From Flavobacteriales bacterium UBA1958 (GTDB lineage Bacteria; Bacteroidota; Bacteroidia; Flavobacteriales_D; Sanyastnellaceae): a stretch of 21,296 nt of DNA. Below, piece by piece: positions 1-6,196 of this stretch; position 1 is the stretch's first letter; each line of letters starts with the position of its first letter. The stretch spans positions 1-21,296 of the forward strand of contig DDEI01000010.1 of the NCBI GenBank assembly GCA_002336675.1, in the 5' to 3' direction. Position numbers and translations under genes: made by a program. Below the pieces are notes generated by a model that had not been told where the DNA came from, did not search any database, and was given only the letters and a program-made list of their open reading frames with translations.

Positions 1-693
1 ATTTCACTAGACAGCTTGAATCAATTGGTAACTAATGAAAATCAAAATTTTAATGTGACGTTAGATAGCTTGAATCAAGTGGTAACTAATGAACGTCAAA
101 ATTTAAATATTATGTTAGATAGCTTAACAGAAATAATCGCAAATGAGCGTCAAGTTTTCAAAAAAGAGATTAACGAAAAGGGCCTTGAAATCTCTAACCT
201 CAATGTTCAAACTGATAAATTGAGCTCGAAAAGTGCCTCATTAGGCACTCAGCTTGATTATAAAGAAGAGCAGCTAGATTCACTGACTTTGAAAACAACA
301 AGACAATCCGCTATTATTGATTCTCTAAGATCTCTTACAACAATTATAAAACCCTCAAATAATTTACTGTTTAACCCCTCAAGTGGAGATATGAAATATG
401 GTGACTCTTATGATATTGAAAATACTAGCTTCGAGGATTATTCAGAAATTTATTGTAGTTGTCTAAGTGCTGTAACTAATGTAATGAAAGAAAATAAAGA
501 TTATGATAAAGCTATGGGGTCCTATGGGATAGACGGTTATGATAGATTATCTATGTCAGAGAAGAAAACAACAAGGGCAAAAGAGATACTTAAATATTAT
601 TTGTCGCCTGCTGAATGTTCTACTTTCAGAGACCCATATTATTTCGACTTAATATTTAAAAAAGAAGTTTTGAATCTGTGTGAAAACTGGTAA
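1..693 (+). CDS. Unknown coiled-coil protein, 3' part (5' end outside window)
   Basis: The reading frame is open from the first base and ends with TAA at 691-693, so the gene starts upstream and only its last 230 or so codons are seen. An internal TTG at 16 could be read as a start, but the same repeat unit begins before it at base 7, so I treat the gene as truncated by the window. The N-terminal part is a tandem 18-residue repeat beginning LDSLNQ, followed by more heptad-like sequence to about residue 110, which suggests a long coiled coil. The C-terminal 110 residues (from about LLFNPSSGD) look globular, rich in Tyr, Asp and Cys (CSC, AEC, LCENW). I do not recognise this domain and see no membrane segment. 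Function unknown. Confidence 0.75.
   Translation: MSLDSLNQLVTNENQNFNVTLDSLNQVVTNERQNLNIMLDSLTEIIANERQVFKKEINEKGLEISNLNVQTDKLSSKSASLGTQLDYKEEQLDSLTLKTTRQSAIIDSLRSLTTIIKPSNNLLFNPSSGDMKYGDSYDIENTSFEDYSEIYCSCLSAVTNVMKENKDYDKAMGSYGIDGYDRLSMSEKKTTRAKEILKYYLSPAECSTFRDPYYFDLIFKKEVLNLCENW
7..168 (+). repeat. Three tandem 54-base units inside the coiled-coil gene
   Basis: Units begin at 7, 61 and 115; each is 18 codons long and starts Leu-Asp-Ser-Leu. Units 1 and 2 are nearly identical at DNA level, while unit 3 has diverged (LDSLTEIIANERQ). More copies may lie left of the window. An in-frame 54-base period lets the repeat expand or contract without breaking the gene. Confidence 0.8.
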
Positions 694-726
694 CGCAGAC
701 TAATTTCAAAATTAAGCTCATCCATC

Positions 727-797
727 AGCCCTTTGCACAAATTTAAACTTCAAAATCATTGCTACGGAAGCAGTTTAGAAATGAGGGGCTTTTTTTT
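727..797 (+). terminator. Possible intrinsic terminator after the coiled-coil gene
   Basis: AGCCC at 727-731 can pair with GGGCT at 786-790, and the second arm runs straight into eight T residues (790-797). The large loop contains a second small hairpin, TGCT (760-763) with AGCA (769-772). The outer stem is short and the loop long, so this is only a plausible stop for transcription from the left. Confidence 0.3.
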
Positions 798-844
798 GAC
801 GCATATAACAATCACTGAAAAATCATATCTTGCTAAAGAAAGAA

Positions 845-858
845 ACGCTTTTTAGCGT
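845..858. repeat. Small hairpin upstream of the DUF2071 gene
   Basis: ACGCT (845-849) and AGCGT (854-858) are perfect inverted arms around TTTT, 23 bases before the ATG at 882. It could be an operator or a short 5'-UTR hairpin, or chance. Confidence 0.25.
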
Positions 859-881
859 AAACGTTATAGACCATTCCTAAA

Positions 882-1604
882 ATGACAATCAAGGAAATAC
901 TTCAAACGACTTCACACAGACCATGGAAATTACCCCCGGGAAAGTGGAAGTATTATCAGGAATGGAACAATGCTATTTTTCTTCATTTCCAGGTAGACAT
1001 TGAGGAATTAAAGAAACTGGTACCAAAACAGTTGGAAATTGACACCTTTGAAGGAAAAGCATATATTTCTATCGTTCCTTTCACTATGGAAAAAATAAGA
1101 CAAAGGAATTTCCCGCCCTTTCCACCTATTTCTAACTTCCATGAAATTAACATTAGAACTTATGTTAAGTACAAAAACAAAACAGGTGTTTACTTCCTAA
1201 GCATTGAAGGTGGAAAAAAGTCATCTTGTTTTGTCGCTAGATCGCTTTCAGGATTACCATATAGGTTCTCAAAAATCCAACGAAGCAGCACAGCCTACTC
1301 ATCCAAAAACGCAGAATTCAAAGACTCTTTATCTTTTAAATATAAACTTGGCCCGCAATCTAAATCTAAATCAAATTTGGAATTATGGTTAACCGAGAGG
1401 TATGCTTTATTTCAAGAAACCAAAAACTCCATTAATCAATTTGAAATTCACCATTTAGAGTGGACAACAAATCAAGTAGAAATTCAAGATTTAAAATTAA
1501 ACTACGCTAGGTTTAAGACATTAATTCAAACAAATCCTACTATATCGCAATATTCACATGGGGTTCAGGTTGTTGCGTGGAGAATTATAAAAAACGGACA
1601 ATGA
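882..1604 (+). CDS. DUF2071 / YqjF-like family protein
   Basis: A 240-residue soluble protein whose whole length resembles the YqjF/DUF2071 family (COG3361), a relative of the acetoacetate-decarboxylase fold. Family traits visible are an N-terminal HRPWKLPPGKW stretch, then 'LHFQVDIEELKKLVPKQLEIDTFEGKAYIS' in pieces (the Leu-Val-Pro core followed by acidic/Gly 'FEGKAYIS'), 'VPFTME', 'FHEINIRTYV' and 'GVYFLSIE'. The length is normal for the family, and no signal peptide or membrane helix is present. The biochemical role of this family is not established, so no reaction is assigned. The start is ATG with no Shine-Dalgarno. The gene stands alone after a possible terminator and is followed, 56 bases on, by a small secreted protein on the same strand. 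Confidence 0.8.
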   Translation: MTIKEILQTTSHRPWKLPPGKWKYYQEWNNAIFLHFQVDIEELKKLVPKQLEIDTFEGKAYISIVPFTMEKIRQRNFPPFPPISNFHEINIRTYVKYKNKTGVYFLSIEGGKKSSCFVARSLSGLPYRFSKIQRSSTAYSSKNAEFKDSLSFKYKLGPQSKSKSNLELWLTERYALFQETKNSINQFEIHHLEWTTNQVEIQDLKLNYARFKTLIQTNPTISQYSHGVQVVAWRIIKNGQ

Positions 1605-1660
1605 CACATGAATCACTAAAGAAATGGCCATTTTTGAAAGAGCAAACCCAATTATTAGCT

Positions 1661-1996
1661 ATGAAACATTTATTAACAATAACTTTGAGTCTATTTTTTT
1701 TCAATTACTCAAATGCACAAAAGATATATTCTGTGGATTATGAAAGCCAAGCTGACATAAAAGTATTTGTGGTGGATTATGAGAGTCAGGCTGACTTAAA
1801 AGTATTTAAAGTAGAATACCAAAGCCAGGTAGGCCATAATAACGGAAATTGGTTCTTTACCGATTATGCAAGTCAAGCAGACAAGAAAATATTCTTCGTT
1901 GATTACAAAAGCCAGGCTGATTTAAAAATATATTTCGTTGATTATAAGAGTCAAACAGGTTGGAAGAATTCATCAAAAAAACACCTGATGTATTAA
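1661..1996 (+). CDS. Small secreted DYxSQAD-repeat protein (DUF6150-like)
   Basis: A 111-residue protein. I start it at the ATG at 1661 because that Met begins a classic signal peptide (MKHLLTITLSLFFFNYSNA, cleavage before Gln20). The frame is open further upstream to an ATG at 1577, but that extension overlaps the preceding gene and buries the signal. After cleavage the protein is almost entirely short repeats of 12-13 residues on the pattern K-[IV]-[FY]-x-V-[DE]-Y-x-S-Q-[AV]-[DG]. It has about six copies, the middle one interrupted by a Gly-His-Asn-Asn-Gly-Asn-Trp insert, and ends in SSKKHLMY. This matches my memory of the DUF6150 family. Alternating hydrophobic residues suggest a small all-beta periplasmic or surface protein. 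No function is known to me. Its TAA overlaps the stop codon of the convergent hydratase gene. Confidence 0.8.
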   Translation: MKHLLTITLSLFFFNYSNAQKIYSVDYESQADIKVFVVDYESQADLKVFKVEYQSQVGHNNGNWFFTDYASQADKKIFFVDYKSQADLKIYFVDYKSQTGWKNSSKKHLMY

Positions 1997-2784
1997 AACG
2001 AGCACCTAATTTTCCCAAACTGGTTGTAGTCCACTTCTATTTTATCTCCCTTGAAAACAGCAATAGGGCTTACAAAAGAACCTGCCAACACCATTTCCCC
2101 CGCTTTTATCGTTCGGCCAAACCCCTTATATTTTTGATTCAACCATAAAATACTATTTACTGGATGGTCTAACACAGCTCCTGAAACTCCTGAAGCTTCA
2201 AGTACACCATTTTTTCTAAGCGTAGCAGCTATCCAAGCCAAGTCAGCTTCTAAAGGGATTTTTTTATCTCCCAAAACAATGGCACAGTTAGCCGCATTAT
2301 CAGAAATAGTATCCTTTACTGTTCTGTTAATTCCATTGGTAGAAGCGGTAACTCTAAAATCTATAAGTTCTAAACAGGGAACTATGTAATCCACACACTC
2401 CAATAATGAGCTAATATCCGCAACATCCAATGAAACATCCTTCTTGAAATAAAAGGCTAATTCTGCTTCTATTCTTGGTTCTATGAGCGATTCGACCGAA
2501 ATATTAGCGCCACTCTTATAAATCATATCCTGGAAAAGCACTCCGAAATCTGGTTCATCAATTCCGAAGGCACGCTGCATCACGACGGAGGTGAGGCCTA
2601 TTTTATGCCCTACTCTTACACCTCCTTTTTCTGTTTTTAGATTCACCCATGCATCCTGCACGGCATAAGCATCTTGAAAACTCATTTTTTCTATTTGAGC
2701 GGAGATTACTGGCATTTGAACAGCATTCTGTTCTGCTAGTTCTAAATCGTTTGCCAACCGGAGGGCTTCTGTTGAGGAAATCAT
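1993..2784 (-). CDS. hpaH: 2-oxohepta-3-ene-1,7-dioate hydratase (HpaH-type, FAH/MhpD superfamily)
   Basis: A 263-residue cytoplasmic enzyme that, in well-studied bacteria, adds water to 2-oxohept-3-ene-1,7-dioate in the meta-cleavage route of homoprotocatechuate (4-hydroxyphenylacetate) breakdown. Hallmarks of the hydratase family are visible in order: AYAVQDAWV (about 39-47), GHKIGLTS (59-66), EPDFGVLFQDM, PRIEAELAF with the metal-binding acidic residues, the CLELIDFR segment, DTISDNAANCA, and a C-terminal GSF-x3-P and VDYNQFGKIRCSF. Length and overall match favour HpaH over MhpD/DmpE, but the substrate cannot be fixed from sequence. No other hpa gene lies nearby, so this copy is an orphan. 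The ATG start has no obvious Shine-Dalgarno; a promoter-like box lies about 70 bases upstream in the divergent region. Confidence 0.85.
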   Translation of the reverse strand: MISSTEALRLANDLELAEQNAVQMPVISAQIEKMSFQDAYAVQDAWVNLKTEKGGVRVGHKIGLTSVVMQRAFGIDEPDFGVLFQDMIYKSGANISVESLIEPRIEAELAFYFKKDVSLDVADISSLLECVDYIVPCLELIDFRVTASTNGINRTVKDTISDNAANCAIVLGDKKIPLEADLAWIAATLRKNGVLEASGVSGAVLDHPVNSILWLNQKYKGFGRTIKAGEMVLAGSFVSPIAVFKGDKIEVDYNQFGKIRCSF

Positions 2785-2850
2785 AGTTCTTAATATTTTT
2801 TTCGCTTTGCAATGTATTACTTAACTCACTCATCTCAAATTATGAGCACG

Positions 2851-2858
2851 CAAAAATA
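2851..2858 (-). promoter_or_regulatory. Candidate -7 box for the hydratase gene
   Basis: Read on the minus strand this is TATTTTTG, matching the Bacteroidota -7 consensus TAnnTTTG. Transcription would start near 2845 and leave a leader of about 60 bases before the ATG at 2784. No TTG is seen at the expected -33 distance, so the call rests on the -7 box alone. Confidence 0.35.
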
Positions 2859-2882
2859 GCTTTCAAAAATCTCATAGCTATT
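2855..2882. repeat. Inverted repeat AATAGCT-N14-AGCTATT overlapping the hydratase -7 box
   Basis: Arms at 2855-2861 and 2876-2882 are perfect 7-base complements with centres 21 bases apart, close to two helical turns, which suits a dimeric regulator. The left arm overlaps the candidate -7 box, so binding there could block hydratase transcription. The region is AT-rich and chance is possible. Confidence 0.35.
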
Positions 2883-2908
2883 CCGTATTAATTCCAACCT
2901 CTCCTTTT

Positions 2909-2926
2909 GTTTAGCTATATCTAAAC
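2909..2926. repeat. Inverted repeat GTTTAG-CTATAT-CTAAAC
   Basis: An 18-base dyad with perfect 6-base arms (2909-2914, 2921-2926) lies midway between the two divergent promoter candidates. This is a typical size for a helix-turn-helix operator, but no regulator gene is nearby. Confidence 0.35.
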
Positions 2927-2930
2927 TTTA

Positions 2931-2951
2931 AATAAGAGAATAGTTCTTATT
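2931..2951. repeat. Inverted repeat AATAAGA-N7-TCTTATT near the cytochrome-operon promoter
   Basis: Perfect 7-base arms at 2931-2937 and 2945-2951 have centres 14 bases apart. The right arm runs into the TTG (2950-2952) that could be the -33 element of the plus-strand promoter, so a protein bound here could compete with RNA polymerase. Chance is not excluded in AT-rich DNA. Confidence 0.35.
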
Positions 2952-2976
2952 GAATCAGATAGGCTTCGTACCTTTG
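2950..2976 (+). promoter_or_regulatory. Candidate promoter of the cytochrome/hflX operon
   Basis: TTG at 2950-2952 and TACCTTTG at 2969-2976 fit the Bacteroidota housekeeping promoter (TTG, then TAnnTTTG), with a 16-base spacer slightly shorter than usual. Transcription would start near 2981, about 22 bases before the ATG at 3003. Confidence 0.5.
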
Positions 2977-3002
2977 AGCTTGCAATAAACTTTGGAAATC
3001 CA

Positions 3003-3449
3003 ATGGATATTTTTTATAACATTCTTAAACATACTCACGGAGGGTTAAGATGGCTTCTGCTACTAGTGATGATAGTCGCTATTTTCAAGTTTTTAATGGG
3101 TTGGTCTAAGAATAGAGTCTTCAAAGCTTCAGATAAGAAACTGGCTTTAGTTACACTAATACTGGTGCATCTTCAGTTGGTCTTTGGTCTAGTTCTATAT
3201 TTCCTAAGTCCATACCCTCAAATGTTAGCACAAAACGCTAAAGAGGTTATGGCTAATGGCGCATTAAGATTCTTCGCTGTTGAACATTTAGTAGGAATGT
3301 TAGTGGCTATTGCCTTAATTACAGTAGGGTATTCCAGAGCTAAAAAGCTAAAACACGACTTTAAAAAATTTAAAGTATTACTCTTTACATACCTGCTTTC
3401 TTTCTTATTGATAATGGCACTTATTCCATGGGACAGACTTTCAAACTAA
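3003..3449 (+). CDS. Four-helix membrane protein, cytochrome-b-like (Bacteroidota family)
   Basis: A 148-residue integral membrane protein with four predicted helices at about 14-34, 47-68, 88-109 and 124-141. Conserved-looking features are the N-terminal 'LKHTHGGLRW' with His10 and His12, His56 in helix 2 (LVHLQL), His95 entering helix 3 (VEHLVGM), the Pro-rich SPYPQ loop and a terminal IPWDR. Relatives in Bacteroidota are often labelled 'cytochrome b', and paired helix histidines could hold haem, but haem binding is inferred, not shown. It is the first gene of a plus-strand operon. Its last 22 bases overlap the start of a c-type cytochrome gene, which supports a shared redox role in the inner membrane and periplasm. 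It might instead be a haem-free membrane scaffold. Confidence 0.7.
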   Translation: MDIFYNILKHTHGGLRWLLLLVMIVAIFKFLMGWSKNRVFKASDKKLALVTLILVHLQLVFGLVLYFLSPYPQMLAQNAKEVMANGALRFFAVEHLVGMLVAIALITVGYSRAKKLKHDFKKFKVLLFTYLLSFLLIMALIPWDRLSN

Positions 3450-3763
3450 CTCTTCTACTTTTTCTAATTTCGGTTAGTATGACATTCTCATGCGGGAATG
3501 CCGAAAGTTTAGATACCCTTTCTAAAGCTTCTGCTGAAGGAGAACTTATCTTCAAGAAACAGTGTGCTTTATGCCATGGATTAAATGGAAATAAGCAGTT
3601 AAGTGGCGCTAAAAAACTGATAGAGTCCAAGCTTTCTATGAATGAAATAGAAGCCCTAGCAACCTACGGAATGAGGCAGATGCCATCATTTAAAGAGAGA
3701 CTAACTATAGAAGAAATAAAATTAGTTTCTGATTACGCGTACCAATTCAGAGAATCTAAATGA
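3428..3763 (+). CDS. Exported small c-type cytochrome
   Basis: A 111-residue protein with a hydrophobic export signal (about 6-20) followed by Cys22 in a weak lipobox-like context (MTFSC), so it may be a lipoprotein or simply secreted. It has one haem-attachment motif CALCH (Cys46, Cys49, His50), then GLNGNKQLSG and a MRQMPSF segment whose Met82 or Met85 is the likely sixth haem ligand. This is a minimal class I cytochrome c domain that would carry electrons in the periplasm or on the outer face of the inner membrane. The start codon lies within the preceding membrane-protein gene (22-base overlap), and the stop overlaps the hflX start by 4 bases (ATGA), so translation of the three is probably coupled. 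Confidence 0.85.
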   Translation: MGQTFKLTLLLFLISVSMTFSCGNAESLDTLSKASAEGELIFKKQCALCHGLNGNKQLSGAKKLIESKLSMNEIEALATYGMRQMPSFKERLTIEEIKLVSDYAYQFRESK

Positions 3764-4983
3764 GTATAGAAAAATCTTATGACACCACTATAGAGAAAGA
3801 AACCGCAATTCTGATAGGAGCTATTACTCAAAAACAGCCTGAAGCTGCTGTTAAGGATTATTTAGATGAGCTAGAGTTTTTGGCGCAAACAGCTAATGCA
3901 GTAGTGCTTAAAAGATTTACTCAGAAAATGGATCGTCCTAATTCGAAAACTTTCGTTGGTGAAGGAAAACTACAGGAGATAGCCGACTACGTAGAGTATA
4001 ATCAGATAGACTGCGTGATATTCGATGATGAACTTTCACCTGCGCAAATCAGAAACTTACAGAACAAGTTCAATCCAGATGAGTTCGCGGAGCATCAGAT
4101 TAAGGTGATGGATAGAAGTAATTTGATTCTAGACATCTTTGCAGCGCGCGCGCAGACAGCTCATGCTCGAGTGCAAGTAGAGTTAGCACAACTCCAATAT
4201 TTACTCCCTAGACTGACTAGACTCTGGACTCACCTCTCAAAGCAGAAAGGTGGAATAGGAATGAAAGGACCCGGTGAAACAGAAATTGAAACCGATAGAA
4301 GAATCATTAGAGATAAGATTCACCGACTGAAAAAAGATCTAGAAAAAGTAGACATACAGAAAGCAACTCAGCGCGGAAACAGGGGCCAATTAATCAGAGT
4401 AGCTCTTGTGGGATATACCAACGTAGGAAAATCTACACTTATGAACTCTATCGCCAAGAGTAAGGTTTTCGCAGAGAACAAGCTCTTTGCTACGCTAGAT
4501 ACTACGGTGAGAAAGGTGGTGTTCGGAAACTTGCCTTTCCTTATGAGTGATACAGTAGGGTTTATTAGAAAATTACCTCATCAGTTAGTAGAGAGTTTTA
4601 AATCTACTCTAGTAGAAACTACAGAGGCGGATCTACTCATTCATGTAATAGATGTAAGTCATAAGAACTTTGAAGACCACTACAAAACAGTGAATGAAAC
4701 GCTCTCAGAAATCCATGGGTCTCATAAACCTATTATAGTAGTCGCTAATAAAATAGATGCTGTAGATTGGCTGGAAACTGATGGAGATGTAAAATCCTCA
4801 GATTTAAAACAGAATTTAATAGAAACGTTAAAGAAATCCTGGGTTTCTAACCTGGCTGAAGAAGAGGTTATTTTCATCTCTGCTCTCAATAAATTAAACC
4901 TTGAAGAATTAAAGGAGAAACTCTACGAAACAGTTAAAAAACTGCATCAAGAGAGATATCCTTATAACAACTTCTATTATTAG
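3760..4983 (+). CDS. hflX: Ribosome-associated GTPase HflX
   Basis: A 407-residue GTPase of the HflX family, which splits stalled or stress-inactivated 70S ribosomes. The N-terminal HflX domain includes FVGEGKLQEI, the segment preceding the linker, and the family signature GGIGMKGPGETEIETDRR (about 164-181). The G domain has the P-loop GYTNVGKST (218-226), the switch II motif DTVGF (264-268), and NKID (330-333) for guanine recognition. A conserved C-terminal tail ends YPYNNFYY. Length is normal. It overlaps the cytochrome c gene by ATGA and is followed by rbfA after 17 bases, so two ribosome factors sit in a row. No Shine-Dalgarno is visible, and coupling to the upstream gene probably drives initiation. 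Confidence 0.97.
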   Translation: MSIEKSYDTTIEKETAILIGAITQKQPEAAVKDYLDELEFLAQTANAVVLKRFTQKMDRPNSKTFVGEGKLQEIADYVEYNQIDCVIFDDELSPAQIRNLQNKFNPDEFAEHQIKVMDRSNLILDIFAARAQTAHARVQVELAQLQYLLPRLTRLWTHLSKQKGGIGMKGPGETEIETDRRIIRDKIHRLKKDLEKVDIQKATQRGNRGQLIRVALVGYTNVGKSTLMNSIAKSKVFAENKLFATLDTTVRKVVFGNLPFLMSDTVGFIRKLPHQLVESFKSTLVETTEADLLIHVIDVSHKNFEDHYKTVNETLSEIHGSHKPIIVVANKIDAVDWLETDGDVKSSDLKQNLIETLKKSWVSNLAEEEVIFISALNKLNLEELKEKLYETVKKLHQERYPYNNFYY

Positions 4984-4991
4984 TACCTTTG
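4984..4991 (+). promoter_or_regulatory. Candidate -7 box giving a near-leaderless rbfA mRNA
   Basis: TACCTTTG starts at the first base after the hflX TAG stop (4981-4983) and matches TAnnTTTG exactly. Transcription would begin around 4995-4998, only a few bases before the rbfA ATG at 5001. No TTG stands at the usual -33 distance inside the hflX tail. Confidence 0.4.
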
Positions 4992-5000
4992 CGCCCATAA

Positions 5001-5333
5001 ATGAGTATTCGTCAGCAAAAAATACAAAGTCTTCTTAGAAGAGAATTAGCCACTATTTTCCAGAGGGAAAGTAATATGCTATTTAACGGTAGATTTATTA
5101 CAGTTACTCATGTGAGAATCACTCCAGATCTAGCTAACGCTAATGTCTTTCTGAGTATAATGGCCAGTAAGGATGTGAAAGCAGACTTAAAAATGATAGA
5201 CGAGAATAACTGGAAAGTGAGAAAACTCTTAGGTGAAAGAGTGGGTAAAACGATGAGAATTATTCCAATTTTAACTTTTAAAATAGACGACTCATTAGAT
5301 CTGGCAGCTCAGATTGATGAATTACTTAAATAG
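5001..5333 (+). CDS. rbfA: 30S ribosome-binding factor A
   Basis: A 110-residue protein matching RbfA, the type II KH-like factor that binds the 30S subunit and helps mature the 5' end of 16S rRNA. Recognisable parts are the N-terminal RQQKIQSLLRRELATIFQRE, the 'ITVTHVRITPDLANANVFLS' region (the family's VRVSPDLxxAxVYVS strand) and LTFKIDDSLDLAAQIDELL at the C-terminus (the family's PELxFxxDxSLexAxxIxxLL). Length is typical. It lies 17 bases behind hflX and 2 bases ahead of a methyltransferase gene. A promoter-like box right after the hflX stop suggests separate expression, perhaps under cold or growth control as known elsewhere, though the sequence does not show that. Confidence 0.95.
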   Translation: MSIRQQKIQSLLRRELATIFQRESNMLFNGRFITVTHVRITPDLANANVFLSIMASKDVKADLKMIDENNWKVRKLLGERVGKTMRIIPILTFKIDDSLDLAAQIDELLK

Positions 5334-5335
5334 CC

Positions 5336-6142
5336 ATGCATTACGATCCTATTAAAAAAACCGTAGGAAGATTCTTTAACAAGAGCCCATTTTTAAGAAA
5401 GGTGTTTTACAGTCTTTTAGACCTTTTACTGCTCAGAACATGGCATGTTCATAGAGAATTAACTAAATGGAAAAAAGGCTCTCCAAAAAATCCCAAAATT
5501 CTAGATGCAGGGTTTGGTTTTGGTCAGTACACCTACCATATGAAAAAGAAGTTTCCTACTGCTTGCGTTCTTGGTGTCGATGTTAAGGAAGATCAGGTTT
5601 CGGAGTGCAATCAATTCTTCAGAGCTTGTAGATTAGAAAATGTTCTTTTTAAAGTTGAAGATCTTCTGGACTTCAAAAAACCTGACACCTTTCAACTGTG
5701 CTTGTGTGTAGATGTTATGGAGCACATAGAAGATGATGTAAAAGTTATGGCTAACATCTGTGACTCACTGAAAGAGGGTGGCATGCTGCTAATTTCTACT
5801 CCTTCTGATCAAGGGGGAAGTGATGTGAATGAAGATTCTGATACGTCTTTTATAGAGGAGCACGCTAGAGATGGTTACGGAATGGATGAGATTAAAGAAA
5901 AACTTAAAAAAGCTGGTTTCTCTAAAGTAAAAGCTCACTTTTCTTATGGTGCTCCTGGTAAAATAAGCTGGAAACTTTCTATGAAGTATCCTATGAAAAT
6001 ACTGAATGTTTCGAAGGCGTTTTTTATCATTCTTCCTCTCTATTATTTAATTACTTATCCTGTAGCATTTATTCTAAACATGATGGATGTAAGAAGCGCC
6101 CATAGAACGGGAACAGGATTAGTAGTGAAGGCTTGGAAGTAA
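5336..6142 (+). CDS. SAM-dependent class I methyltransferase, possibly membrane-associated
   Basis: A 268-residue protein. A class I methyltransferase core is seen from motif I, LDAGFGFG (56-63), through an acidic end of strand 2 (GVDVKEDQ, about 79-86) to 'CVDVMEHIEDD' (motif IV, Asp-x-x-Glu-His type), followed by LKEGGMLLISTPS (motif VI). The C-terminal 50 residues contain two hydrophobic stretches (about 223-250), so it may sit on the inner membrane. The N-terminal helix region is basic. The substrate is unknown; the Methyltransf_11/25-like core fits small-molecule, quinone or lipid methylation, but nothing decides. It follows rbfA by 2 bases in the same operon and precedes a lipoprotein-export-type permease by 54 bases. 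Confidence 0.8.
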   Translation: MHYDPIKKTVGRFFNKSPFLRKVFYSLLDLLLLRTWHVHRELTKWKKGSPKNPKILDAGFGFGQYTYHMKKKFPTACVLGVDVKEDQVSECNQFFRACRLENVLFKVEDLLDFKKPDTFQLCLCVDVMEHIEDDVKVMANICDSLKEGGMLLISTPSDQGGSDVNEDSDTSFIEEHARDGYGMDEIKEKLKKAGFSKVKAHFSYGAPGKISWKLSMKYPMKILNVSKAFFIILPLYYLITYPVAFILNMMDVRSAHRTGTGLVVKAWK

Positions 6143-6196
6143 CCAAATGAAATGGCATAAATTAGCCGTAAACATGAGTTATCAATATCTCTGAAT

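Noticed and set aside
1577..1660. Upstream ATG at 1577 for the small repeat protein
   Set aside because: It overlaps the DUF2071 gene and places 28 polar residues before a clear signal peptide.
6174..6193. ATG at 6174 as the permease start
   Set aside because: It is in a different frame and meets a TGA after six codons.
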